Of a stretch of DNA of 64,000 nt, positions 31,462 through 41,950 are shown piece by piece. Origin of the DNA: Flaccisagitta enflata (taxonomy: Eukaryota > Chaetognatha > Sagittoidea > Aphragmophora); the NCBI GenBank assembly GCA_965153355.1, contig OZ231128.1:22816001-22880000 (forward strand), written 5' to 3'. The notes under the pieces were generated by a model. The model saw only the letters and a list, made by a program, of their open reading frames with translations. It was not told the DNA's origin and ran no database searches. How positions within the stretch are numbered: position 1 is the stretch's first letter; each line of letters opens with the position of its first letter. The position numbers were made by a program, and so were the translations under genes.

Positions 31462-34142
31462 TTAACTCGATGACAAAGCTCTCAAGATGACGTTATAAAT
31501 GGCTTCACTGGTGATGTATTTATCGTTGCAGAGATAAGTTGATGGATTTTGGAAAATGATCCTGCAGCCAGATTCCCTTCCAAATGCTTTGCCCATGCAT
31601 TTCACGATTTCGTCCCCTTTTAAACCCTTTATTAGAGTGTAAGAAACCAGCAGTCGGTTAACAAAACGATTCGGCAAACTTTTACAAGAGGACCACACTT
31701 TTTTTTATGGTCTGTTTTTGTATTTAACACAACCGAAACTCACTCCCACCCCTACCCCCACCCCTTCCCCCATCCCCACCCCTACCCCTAAACTCACCCC
31801 TACCCCTAAACTCACCCCTACCCCTAAACTCACCCCTACCCCTAAACTCACCCCTACCCCTAAACTCACCCCTACCCCTAAACTCACCCCTACCCCTAAA
31901 CTCACCCCTACCCCTAAACTCACCCCTACCCCTAAACTCACCCCTACCCCTAAACTCACCCCTACCCCTAAACTCACCCCTACCCCTAAACTCACCCCTA
32001 CCCCTAAACTCACCCCTACCCCTAAACTCACCCCTACCCCTAAACTCACCCCTACCCCTAAACTCACCCCTACCCCTAAACTCACCCCTACCCCTAAACT
32101 CACCCCTACCCCTAAACTCACCCCTAAACTCACCCCTAAACTCACCCCTAAACTCACCCCTAAACTCACCCCTAAACTCACCCCTAAACTCACCCCTAAA
32201 CTCACCCCTAAACTCACCCCTAAACTCACCCCTAAACTCACCCCTAAACTCACCCCTAAACTCACCCCTAAACTCACCCCAAAACTCACCCCTAAACTCA
32301 CCCCTAAACTCACCCCTAAACTCACCCCCTACCCTAAACTCACCCCTAAACTCACCCTACCCCTAAACTCACCCCTACCCCTAAACTCACCCCTACCCCT
32401 AAACTCACCCCTACCCCTAAACTAACCCCTACCCCTAAACTCACCCCTACCCCTAAACTCACCCCTACACCTAAACTCAACCCTACCCCTAAACTCACCC
32501 CTATCCCTAAACACAACCCTTACCCTTGACTCAACCAGTCAACCATACTTATATATCCAGGATAGTTGAAAATTTGAGTGTGGTCCTCTTATAAAAGTAG
32601 ACCAACGAGGCTGTGTTACAATAACACACAATGCCCGTTTTATCCACTGACTGCGAGGGCCCATCAATGTCTCTTCTTATCGACGCGAGTCTTACCTTTC
32701 CATTGAGAAGAGTTTTAATCGTTTCCAGGACCAAAGTTCCTCCGCTCCGAAAAGACGTGTTCCAAATGCGGTCAACCAAGGCGTCGTTGTAGTCTCTACA
32801 AATACATGCAAATGAACGTGAATCTCAGCAATCTAAAAGTCATGAACATGATAGATCTTAATCCCTGCAGGTGGAAAAAAAATTCACTTCACATTTTCTG
32901 ACCTAAAATACCACCTCAAGGCATACAAGGCAATAGCGGATAAGTGCGTGAAAAAATAGATCTAATCAGGAATCCAGGCGGACAAGGTTTCAAAACCCGG
33001 TTGAACCATAAGCAACTTATATGTAACTTATCCCACTTATGAAGCGGGCTCGAAAATGTGCGGCTGTCAAAGTGGAATTGGCCTTGTAAAATAGAATACA
33101 AAGGGAGACATACATGATATTTGAAAGTAAAATTTGCATCCCCTCGGCAAGAAACTCAGATTTTGCCACTATTACTGAAGATGTTATACTAAAAATTTCT
33201 ACAAATTTCTTTTCTGTTAACTGACAGGGTGCTGGTCGAAATTATAAGTTTGCATAGAAAACAAAAAAATGAAAAAACGAAAAACATAGTTCTCTTCCAA
33301 ATTCGATTACAAAGGGAACTATGTTTTTGAAAATGCAAAAAATCCCCGCATTTGGCTGTCTTATAATTTCGACCACAGAAAAAAGGTAGATTTAAATTTT
33401 TTTTCTTAGTAGTTTGCCTTAAGTAAGAAAGCTTTCTCGGTTGTATAACTGCCTGTCAGTGAATTCTTTTAATAAGTCACTATCAATGATCACTGATAAG
33501 AAACTTCAATGCTTCGGTAACAGTTTTCTATTATTTCTACACACAAAATACTACTATTTTCTGATTTTTCCCTCATTATGTAAATTATCTTTGTCACCCA
33601 AGGTACATAGCTTTTGACCTCTCCCCTGATTATAATAATGAAAATCCGGCCCCAGCATCACTTTGACATCTTATTAGGAACCCTAATGGAGAATATAATC
33701 AGCTCTGGTAGCAACAATATTGTATTGATAGTCATGAAAATGTTATGATATGAAGAGTCAAGGGAAAAATTGTCGACGGTTTTTCGCAAAAATGCCACTA
33801 TTTTGCTGCTTTTTTTCATATATATTGTCAATCGAATCACCCTTAAGCGGCTATATTGAGGTGTACATTAGCGTATTAAGTGCCGACAGTGACTACAAGA
33901 CCAAATAAAACGTTTATGAGGGGATTTATGACGCCGTATTGAACTTAAAGTAGGCTGAAGCGTTTGCTGTTTTTCTGGGGGACTTGCCGTCTTACGTACC
34001 TCTTAGAGATGACTATTTTGTCGTTGCAAATGACGTTGCCGTTTGGTATTTGGTCACTTTCCTTGCAGACGTATCCATCCTGGCCGACGTTTCCTTCCGA
34101 CGTAACCGTGCACCAAATCGCTTTCAAGTCGTACAATCCCAA
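31462..34142 (-). CDS. Unrecognised gene with a repeated CNDK module (3' part, three exons)
   Basis: Three minus-strand exons fit together: 34142-34000, 32795-32696 and 31626-31462. Acceptors are CATTTGCAG, TTTGTAG and ACTCTAATAAAG; donors are GTACGTAAG and GTAAGA. The phases agree: exon one ends on two bases of an Arg codon, exon two supplies the third and ends at a codon boundary. The encoded 134 residues contain two related units. The first has LKAIWCTVT, a Cys-containing middle, ICNDKIVIS and [11 protein letters not shown]. The second has [28 protein letters not shown] and IYNVILRAL, then TAA. I do not recognise the family. Spaced cysteines suggest an extracellular protein. The 5' exons, signal peptide and total length are unknown. 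The last intron (31627-32695) is mostly a CCCTAAACTCA minisatellite. Confidence 0.65.
31738..32530. repeat. 18-bp/12-bp CCCTAAACTCACC minisatellite (G-quadruplex-prone)
   Basis: About 790 bp inside the last intron of the minus-strand gene. From about 31775 to 32110 the unit is 18 bp (CTCACCCCTACCCCTAAA). From about 32110 to 32330 it shortens to 12 bp (CTCACCCCTAAA), then returns to 18 bp. The transcribed strand order places GGGGTAGGGGTGAG-type runs in the pre-mRNA, which can form G-quadruplexes. The KLTPTP-repeat frame is not taken as a protein. Confidence 0.93.
32800..33229. other. Intronic stretch of the minus-strand gene, no other feature
   Basis: It lies between exons at 32795 and 34000. 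It contains a possible inverted pair around 32930-33090 (GCCTTG/CAAGGC-type ends). Confidence 0.4.
33230..33378. mobile_element. Small fold-back element in an intron
   Basis: TGGTCGAAATTATAAG at the left mirrors CTTATAATTTCGACCA at the right, with an inner pair around AACATAGTTCTC / GGAACTATGTTT. About 147 bp, no ORF. Confidence 0.8.
33379..33999. other. Intronic stretch, no other feature seen
   Basis: AT-rich, with short frames only. It adjoins the donor of the 34-kb exon. Confidence 0.4.
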
Positions 34143-34254
34143 CTGCAAATGAGTGCAAATATGGAAGGGGAAGAAAACAATTGGACTAAAAATCTTCTCA
34201 GGTACAGCGCACCTACTCTCAAGCTATTCTTAATCTTGAGACTTAATGTCCCAC

Positions 34255-34571
34255 TAGGCCTGTATATAATTGAGTTTCCCCGCCCCCCATGGGGTGGAAA
34301 ATCAAAGGGTTTGGAGATGGGGAAGAAAATCAAAAAGGGAAAAAAGAGAAAAAAAGAAAATTGGGGAAAAATATAACTTTTGGCGGTACCATATCATAAA
34401 TTCTGATTAGTAAAACACAACTTAACACTGTTTAAACCTTAACTTTACTGTTTTACTGCCTTATGGGGAAGAAAATCATAGATTTTAAAATGTGACACGT
34501 CCTGTCGTGGGGAAGAAAATCAGGGGTGGGGGGGGGGGGAATCAAAAGCTACTCAATTATATACACCCCTG
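34255..34571 (-). mobile_element. hAT-like MITE family E, copy 3
   Basis: Ends are TAGGCCTGTATATAATTGAG and CAATTATATACACCCCTG. The flanking 8-mers TGTCCCAC (34247-34254) and TGTCCAAC (34572-34579) differ at one base. It has the same G/C-tract layout as the 13.5-kb copy. Confidence 0.88.
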
Positions 34572-34639
34572 TGTCCAACCATAGATTGTGTACTGGCATG
34601 CTAATCGCGCCTGGCTAGAGCGTACCCGCTATCTAGTCA

Positions 34640-34860
34640 CACCTACTTAAGGCATGAAATTCCTAAAGAAAAATCAGAATTATTTCTATACTGGCAGACA
34701 GCTTCATTGTGGGGAAAATTTTTTCCAGTCTCTAGGGAATGGGGCGCTTGTTAGAAGCCCAGATTTTTCTGGACGTCTACGGAGCTCAAAATATCTTCCA
34801 TTAACCACAGAAACCCCAAAATTTCAAGGAAAATGATCACAGGTAATTACCGGCGTTGCG
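34640..34860 (-). repeat. Interspersed repeat J, copy 1
   Basis: On the minus strand it reads TGGTGCGCAACGCCGGTAAT, ATCATTTTCCTTGAAATTTT and TGGGCTTCTAACAAGCGCCCC. The copy at 37.61-37.75 kb has the same order. Confidence 0.7.
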
Positions 34861-34952
34861 CACCAAGGGTATTGGAATGTGAGGAGGTGCTAAAAAATGA
34901 TTCAGCTGCGTAGATGCACCTCCATTGCACTTGGGTCAGTATGGAACTATTT

Positions 34953-35105
34953 CATTCAGTCGTTCATTCATTCATTCATTCATTCATACATTCATTCATA
35001 CATTCATTCATACATTCATACATTCATTCATTCGTACATTCATTCATTCATTCATTCATAAATTCATTCATTCATTCATTCATTCATAAATTCATTCATT
35101 CATAA
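34953..35105. repeat. (CATT)n microsatellite
   Basis: About 150 bp of CATT with CATA interruptions. Confidence 0.95.
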
Positions 35106-35164
35106 AATTCAAAACATTCATTGATCAATAATGCTCATTGACATTTAGTCGACCTCAGTAAATC

Positions 35165-35850
35165 GGCTTGTGGAACCTGTGACTGCCCTTCCTTGGTGAT
35201 GAAAGAACATGAATTTTTGGTCAAGGGTTCCTTAATATTATCAAATGGCTAAAAAGAAATGCTAAGAAAGATTTGTCGAGTGAGCCTACTACTGGCAACA
35301 CCCTGCTCCTTGCATGTTTAGCCAGCGAAGACAAAGAGGTGAGGTGTAAAGCCATCGAAAGAATCCTCGCCGTCCGCTTGCAACCAGACCGAATGCTCTA
35401 ACCAGCAGAACCAGCGATGTGCTCAAGAGGCAGACCAAAATCGTCAACGACCAGCCGTCCAATCGCCAAACCCGTCATGAATGAGGAAGCGGAACACTTT
35501 TCGGAGTGGATAGTAAAGGACAGACGAGCGCGAGGGACAGAGGGTGAAACAACGTTACTCTTGCTGCTTGTGTAACTTTGACTACTCTTATGGCCGGTGT
35601 TCTGTTTTGAACAGAGCCTCCAATGCTGCTCGATTTAAGCGATGATGAAATTCGTCATTTTGCGGAAGAACCCTTCAACCCATCAAACACTCAGTTCCTG
35701 GAGCTTCTCGTGCAAACAGTCTCCAGCTACGGCGACGCTGCTGCTGATCCTAAAGTCTGCGATGGTATGGTCAAAGCAGCCCTCTAAACCAGAAAGACGC
35801 TGCCCAAACGAGAAACGAAGAAAGACTTCTCCAATTTAGACGCTTTTTAA
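35165..35850 (+). pseudogene. Broken copy of a dispersed invertebrate ORF family of unknown function
   Basis: Two open segments lie in order. The first (about 35215-35400) encodes FGQGFLNIIKWLKRNAKK and then DKEVRCKAIERILAVR before a stop. The second (35620-35850) starts MLLDLSDDEIRHFAEEPF, continues NTQFLELLVQTVSSYGDAAA and ends KRETKKDFSNLDAF, with one in-frame stop. The order (a DEEVR.KAI.KIL.LR-like helix, then LSDEEI..F, HTQ..ER, RDG.IRA.L and a .P.F.SKKDF end) is as I recall from a multicopy uncharacterised family in arthropods and cnidarians. The resemblance is from memory and unaligned. Stops and a missing middle mark it as dead. Confidence 0.5.
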
Positions 35851-35974
35851 GCTCGTCCATCAGATAGTGCTGGTCGCTGTTTGTTCTTTTGTTTTCTGAA
35901 TTATTTGATGAAATTGACGAAATGAAGTTGTATTTTATTCTCTGGCATTGAAATGTTTATCGAATTATTTTTTT

Positions 35975-37177
35975 GTCCCACGGCAATCAGATCCGTGGGA
36001 CTATGTAATGGACTTGATCGTGTTGTCTGTCTGTCTGTCTGTTGTAGGTTTAAAAGTTAAAACTCTCTCATATCTTTTGAACCAGACTTCAGAAGTTCAT
36101 GAAACTTTACCAGTGTCATTCTTATGTCAATAGGAGCTTGTGTACCAATTTTCAGAAAACTTCATAATTTTTTACTACCCTTTGCCTATTATTTTTGTAG
36201 TAATATTTTACTGGACTTATGCGATTTACATAGGTAGAGGGTAGTAAAAATATGTGAATTTTTTTTCTAATTTGGTATACAAGTAAAGGGTACTAAATAA
36301 ACAACCCCTGCAAAATTCGAATTAAATCTGAAGTCTGGTTCATGAGATATTAGCTTTTTTATGTAGTAATATGTTACTAAGACTTAAGCTTTTTTTTTCT
36401 TTTTTTTTGAAATTTTTTTTTTCAATTTTTGGCATCATAGACTTTAAGGTATGTCATCATGGACTTTAAGGTATGTCATCATGGACTTTAAGGTATGTCA
36501 TCATGGACTTCAAGGTATGTCATCATGGACTTCAAGAATGTCATCATGGATTTCAAGGTATGCCATCATGGACTTCAAGGTATGCCATCATAGACTTCAA
36601 GGTATGCCATCATGGACTTCAAGGTATGCCATCATTGACTTCAATGTATGCCATGATGGACTTCAAGGTATGCCATCATGGACTTCAAGGTATGCCATCA
36701 TGGACTTCAAGGTATGCCATGATGGACTTCAAGGTATGCCATCATGGACTTCAAGGTATGCCATCATGGACTTCAAGGTATGCCATCATGGACTTCAAGG
36801 TATGCCATCATGGACTTCAAGGTATGCCATCATGGACTTCAAGGTATGCCATCATGGACTTCAAGGTATGCCATCATGGAGTAATTGGACTTCAAGGTAT
36901 GCCATCATGGACTTCAAGGTATGCCATCATGGACTTCAAGGTATGCCATCATGGACTTCAAGGTATACCATCATGGACTTCAAGGTATGCCATCATCGAC
37001 TTCAAGGTATGAAATTGTGGACTTAGAGGTATGCCATTGTGGACTTAGAGGTATGCCATTGTGGACTTCAAGGTATGCCATCATGGACATGCGTCGTGTA
37101 TCTTCTTGAGTCGCGTTTGCGCGACGAGAAAGCTTCAATAATTACAGTCCGTGGGACTGTAATTTTGAAGCTTTTTT
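35975..37177 (+). mobile_element. Family C tandem-core element, copy 1
   Basis: It starts with a hairpin (GTCCCACGG..CCGTGGGAC, 35975-36001) and TTGTCTGTCTGTCTGTCTG. A body follows with AACCAGACTTCAGAAGTTC and AGGTAGAGGGTAGTAAA. The core at 36440-37085 is about 28 units of a 22-bp repeat (ATCATGGACTTCAAGGTATG + CC). It ends with GAGTCGCGTTTGCGCGACGAG and a strong terminal hairpin, AAGCTTCAATAATTACAGTCC and its mirror (37129-37172). The copy at 53.9 kb shares head, body and tail but has a different core sequence. Confidence 0.82.
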
Positions 37178-37203
37178 CAAATATTATCTGACAAACATCT
37201 CTG

Positions 37204-37207
<4 letters not shown>

Positions 37208-37265
<58 letters not shown>

Positions 37266-37395
37266 AATGATAATAATAATAATATGATGATGATGATGGT
37301 GATGATGATGATGATGACGGTGACAAAAACAACAGCGACAACGACAAAGATGACGACAATAACGATGACGATGATGACAATGACGACGACGATGA
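37208..37395. repeat. (GAT)n microsatellite
   Basis: A trinucleotide repeat with AAT and GAC interruptions, directly after the family C element. Confidence 0.94.
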
Positions 37396-38278
37396 TAGAA
37401 TATTTGTTTTTGAGTTATTGAGGATTTTGACATCGGTGATAAAGATAGTTCCAGAGATGAATTTATTGTTTGTTGTGCTAGAGTTGGTGATGGCAATGAG
37501 TATTAAGTAAATTCAACGTTAAACAAATTAAGACTGACCAACAAGAGCAAAAACAAGCGATGCTGAGGAAGATTTTCAACTTGACGAATTTGGCATTTCA
37601 CCATGCCTACAAATGCTTGGTGCGCAACGCCGGTATTGACCTGAGGTCATTTTCCTTGAAACTATGGGGTTTTTGGGGTAAGTGTATGATACTTTGAGTT
37701 CAGTGGGCGTCAAAAAAAATTTGGGCTTCTAACAAGCGCCCCACTAGGGAAGCTCAACTGTATTCCTTTGTCGGTAGTATGGTAATATCGCGACATGGTC
37801 TTGAATTGTCCTTTATTCTGCACTTTATCTTATGCACATGTAAGTATTTATGCATATTTAAGCATATATTGACTCACAGTTAAAACTCGCCACTAACAAA
37901 ATTCTGCTTAGAATGGATGCAAATTCATAGTCCCTTAAAGTTAAACTTCTTTTTACTTCCTATGTTGAATAAAACAGAATTCCGCCTTTTACAAAAAAAG
38001 ATTTGTCAGTCCCTTAAAATCTGTTCAAGCGGGAATAAACTGTAGTTACAAACACTCAAACATGTATCTCTCTCAACTTAGAATTCATCTTATCAACATA
38101 GTGAAATGCAACTCTCCACACAGCTTAAATGCAATATTCCAATATACAGGAATGATATTGGCATCACTTTCAGCACTTATCTGGTTATGATGCACAGAAA
38201 TACAAAAGAGATTGCAGGGAAAGTGTAAAACTGAAGAATTTTGCGCCTAAAAAGCGAAGAGCTGCAGCAATCAAATAA
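37396..38278. other. Intergenic stretch with repeat J, copy 2
   Basis: 37610-37745 carries TGGTGCGCAACGCCGGTATT and TGGGCTTCTAACAAGCGCCC, matching repeat J at 34.7 kb. The remainder has no recognised feature. Confidence 0.5.
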
Positions 38279-38425
38279 TTTCAGTCGCGGACACGCGACT
38301 CTACACCTTGCTGTGTGAGTTGGTCCGTCCGTCGGTACATTCTTTTAATTGCAAGGGGTTTTTGCATTACTGCTCCTGCCCCACCGTCCGCGACTGGATT
38401 GCCGCTTACCCGGCCTTGTTTTCCC
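38279..38425 (+). mobile_element. Family A element, short copy
   Basis: Head TCAGTCGCGGACACGCGACT, GGTCCGTCCGTCGG, CACCGTCCGCGACTGG and the end TTACCCGGCCTTGTTTT. Confidence 0.78.
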
Positions 38426-38582
38426 TAAAAGACCGATGAATTCAGAAAATACCCCAATCACACGAAGCACGATTTGAATGCTGAGTGCAATGCAAATAAG
38501 CAACTAAACGTGACGTAATAGATCAAACTACAAACAAACAAATTCCAAACTACGAACAAACAAATTCCAAACTATAAAATGG

Positions 38583-38914
38583 CAGGGGTGTATATAGTTG
38601 AGCGGCTTTTGATTTTATTCCCCCCCCCCCCCTGCCTTTGATTTTCTTCCCCGCGACGCGTTGCGTCGCATTACAAAATTTTTGATTTTCTTCCCCTCAA
38701 AGCTATAAAACAGTATATTTTAGGTTTAAATAGTGTTGAATTGTGTTGTAGTAATTATATTTTACCTTTTGGTACTACCAAAAGTGTTAGATCTTCAATA
38801 AATTTCTTTTTTCTTTTTTTTTCAAATTTTTGATTTTCTTTCCCATTTCCATACCCTTTGATTTTATTCCCCCCCCCCACCGGGGGGGGAAATACTCAAC
38901 TTTATACACCCCTG
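38583..38914 (+). mobile_element. hAT-like MITE family E, copy 2
   Basis: A 332-bp copy with ends CAGGGGTGTATATAGTTGAG and ACTTTATACACCCCTG. The flanking 8-mers TAAAATGG (38575-38582) and CATAATGG (38915-38922) match at six of eight positions. Confidence 0.85.
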
Positions 38915-39614
<700 letters not shown>

Positions 39615-39623
39615 CTCTCTCTC

Positions 39624-39826
39624 TCAAAACACCTCTGCCAATATGCCGGTTTCTACGTGCAGAGGGACGAGATCTGCCGGCAGAACTGGATTAATCGGCG
39701 GATCGACGGGCTTGTCGGTCTGTCCCGACATTTGTTCTTCGATCCAATCGAGATAATGAGCAACGCGCGCGTAAGCTGCTTCGCCGGTGCATTGCTTGGC
39801 GCCGTAGCTTACGATACCTACGTGTG

Positions 39827-39908
<82 letters not shown>

Positions 39909-41813
39909 TTTTGTTTGAAACCGAGTTTCAGATTTTTAGATACCACTCTATTTCAAAATGACTTGGAATGTGCATCATTTGTAACTATAACAGTCAAATC
40001 CCAGACGGATTCAGAGGTTCATGTTTTGGAATATCTCTTTGAAATCTACAATCATAAAAAGATTCCATTTCAATCATCTCCACCGCCCACCACTCAAGGG
40101 CGATTAGGCAGAGATTTGAAAAAACAAGGCCGGATACACGGCAATTCAGTCGCGGACGGTTGGGCAGGAGCAGTTGTGCGAAAACCGCTCGAAATTCAAA
40201 AAGGTTACGGGATCGGACCGACCTACCGACCTACCGACCTACCGACCAACACGGTAAGGTGTAGAGTCGCGTGTCATCGACTAAAAACTGCTGACAAACC
40301 AAAAATGTTTCCAACGAACGGAAGAACCGATCAACCGACAGACCGGATCGGATAACCTTATTCTTAAAAGCAACAAAACACGCTTTCATCAATCCTTTAC
40401 TAAACATAAATGTAATTACCCCTACACCAGTTAGAGCTCCCAAGGCTCTTGTCCTTATTAGACTTTTTGTTGTAGAGTAATGTTGTCTAACTCATACCAA
40501 TTGCGGTCCAGATGCCGTTCATGTTTGCTGCCAGGATGCCACCAGAGTCCCCTTGGCAAGTGTCTTTGTCTGTCGTGATTGGAGAGCAAATGATCTCATC
40601 ACGCTTAATTCGATCCGGGGTCAAACTTGCTTCATTGGGACAATCCTTGGATGAAAAAAAAAACAGAAAGAAACTCTTTAAAAAATGTATGTCAATAATT
40701 GCTGGATTGCAGAGGGAACTAAAATGTTTTCAATAAATTAAATCAAAGTTACATATACACTCAACCATGCAGCAAAAACATCCTTTCATGATATTTTTCT
40801 TTTTCATTTCTTGAGATAGCTATAGCCTATACCCGAAAAACAAGTAAAATTTACTGAGCTCACAACATTCGATAACATGGAGTTTTACTGTGCTTCTATG
40901 ATCTATAGAATTGATAAACGCACAATACCAGAGCACATAATAATACCCACTAGAAGAAAATTTGACAAATCATCTGACAGTCTTGAACTACATCCCCAAA
41001 CGATGGATATATTTGAAAAGAGGAAAACATAGGAGTATAAAGTTCACTCTTAAAGCTTTTGCAGCTGTAAAAATCTGAGGTTTTTCAGAAGAAAAAAAAT
41101 TTTCTTGAGCTCTAACAAGATATACGAAACAACTTGTATAAAGAGCGATGCAATGGTTGCTTCACGCGAATCGCGGTTGGGCAAAACTGATGCAGGCCTG
41201 CATATTGTTGAGTTCCCCCCTCCCCCTGTGTGTGGGGGGGGGGGGTAATCAAAGGGTCTGGAGATGGGGAAGGTAATCAAAGAAGGAAAAAAAGAGAAAA
41301 AAAAGGAAATTTGGGGAAAATAAAACTTTTGACAGAGCCAAATCATAAAACACAAGTAGTAAAACACAATTTAACACTATTCAAACCTTAACTACATTGT
41401 TTTATTGCTATATGGGGAAGAAAATCATACTATGTGGGGGAGAAACAACTTTGATCAAGATTCAACCAGTTACTTTTCTTCAGGTCCCCCACTTCATAGT
41501 TATAAAAACGCGACGCGATGCGTTGGAGGGAGGAAAATCAAAAGCAGGGGGAGGGGGGGAATAAAAAGCGACTCAATAATATACACCCCTGATCTGATGG
41601 CAAACGAGAATGCCGTGACCAGATGGAAGATACCAACGGACTGACCGAAAGTGTTACTTAGTTTTCGCGCAAGCAATGAAACGTTGATTGACGAATTTCA
41701 TTATAAACAAAATTTCACCTTTAATATGATGATGTCCGTTGCAAGAAGAACGTCAGAGAGACTATCGTCGGAATCTGTTCTCGTTCGGCCCCATCCAGAA
41801 GCAACCATTTTTC
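39624..41813 (-). CDS. Trypsin-like serine protease (S1 family), C-terminal half, three exons
   Basis: Exons at 41813-41719, 40645-40498 and 39817-39624 have consistent GT..AG sites and phases (acceptors ATTTGTCAG, TTCATCCAAG, CACACACGTAG; donors GTGAAA, GTATGAG). The first exon encodes VASGWGRT..LSDVLLATDII. The second encodes DKDTCQGDSGGILAA with the catalytic Ser195. The third encodes GIVSYGAKQC and AYARVAHYLDWIEEQM. Asp six residues before the serine (position 189) predicts cleavage after Lys/Arg. Oddities are Ile for Pro after the GDSGG motif, and EAAY where PGVY is usual, which puts Ala at position 226. A Pro-rich tail of about 30 residues (DKPVDPPINPVLPADLVP) follows the helix. Exons for the IVGG start and the His and Asp of the triad were not found. 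Probably secreted. Introns hold family A, D and E repeats. Confidence 0.9.
39829..39905. repeat. (GA)n microsatellite next to the last protease acceptor
   Basis: On the transcribed minus strand this is about 77 bp of TC ending 11 bases before the acceptor AG of the last protease exon. It therefore occupies the polypyrimidine-tract position. Confidence 0.95.
40121..40290 (-). mobile_element. Family A element in a protease intron
   Basis: Reverse copy: AAAACAAGGCCGGATACACGG, CAGTCGCGGACGGTTGG, GACCTACCGACCTACCGACC and GAGTCGCGTGTCATCGACTA. Confidence 0.78.
40646..41192. other. Protease intron, no other feature seen
   Basis: Intronic sequence between the second and first detected protease exons. 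AT-rich; one short frame near 41150 has no splice support. Confidence 0.45.
41193..41591 (-). mobile_element. hAT-like MITE family E, copy 4, in a protease intron
   Basis: Ends are CAGGCCTGCATATTGTTGAG and CAATAATATACACCCCTG. The flanking 8-mers AACTGATG (41185-41192) and ATCTGATG (41592-41599) differ at one base. It is longer than other copies because of an internal AT-rich segment. Confidence 0.87.
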
Positions 41814-41826
41814 CTGACAAATAAAA

Positions 41827-41950
41827 AACAAGGCTAAGTAGGCCAATAAGGTGCGCCAGGTTGATCGTCGAACGAATGCGTTACCCGACCGACAGACCGA
41901 CTGACCGACGGATACAGCCTATTATAGAGGTGGTTTGGCGCACCTAAAAA
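41827..41950 (-). mobile_element. Family D element abutting a protease exon
   Basis: AAGGCTAAGTAGGCCAATAA, GGTGCGCC, (GACC)n core and TTTGGCGCACCTAAAAA. Its left edge is about 14 bp upstream of the acceptor of the 41.8-kb exon and contributes T-rich sequence to that acceptor. Confidence 0.75.

Noticed and set aside
31705-32425. Long frames of KLTPTP or GVSLGV repeats
   Set aside because: They arise on both strands from an 18/12-bp minisatellite inside an intron.
36440-37085. Regular 22-bp repeats resembling a CRISPR array
   Set aside because: Units are directly adjacent with no unique spacers, lie inside a eukaryotic repeat element and have no cas genes nearby.
37560-37680. A tempting exon (LTNLAFHHAYKCLVRNAGID) ending at GTAAGTG
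   Set aside because: The same sequence occurs inverted at 34.7-34.86 kb as interspersed repeat J, with a broken frame.
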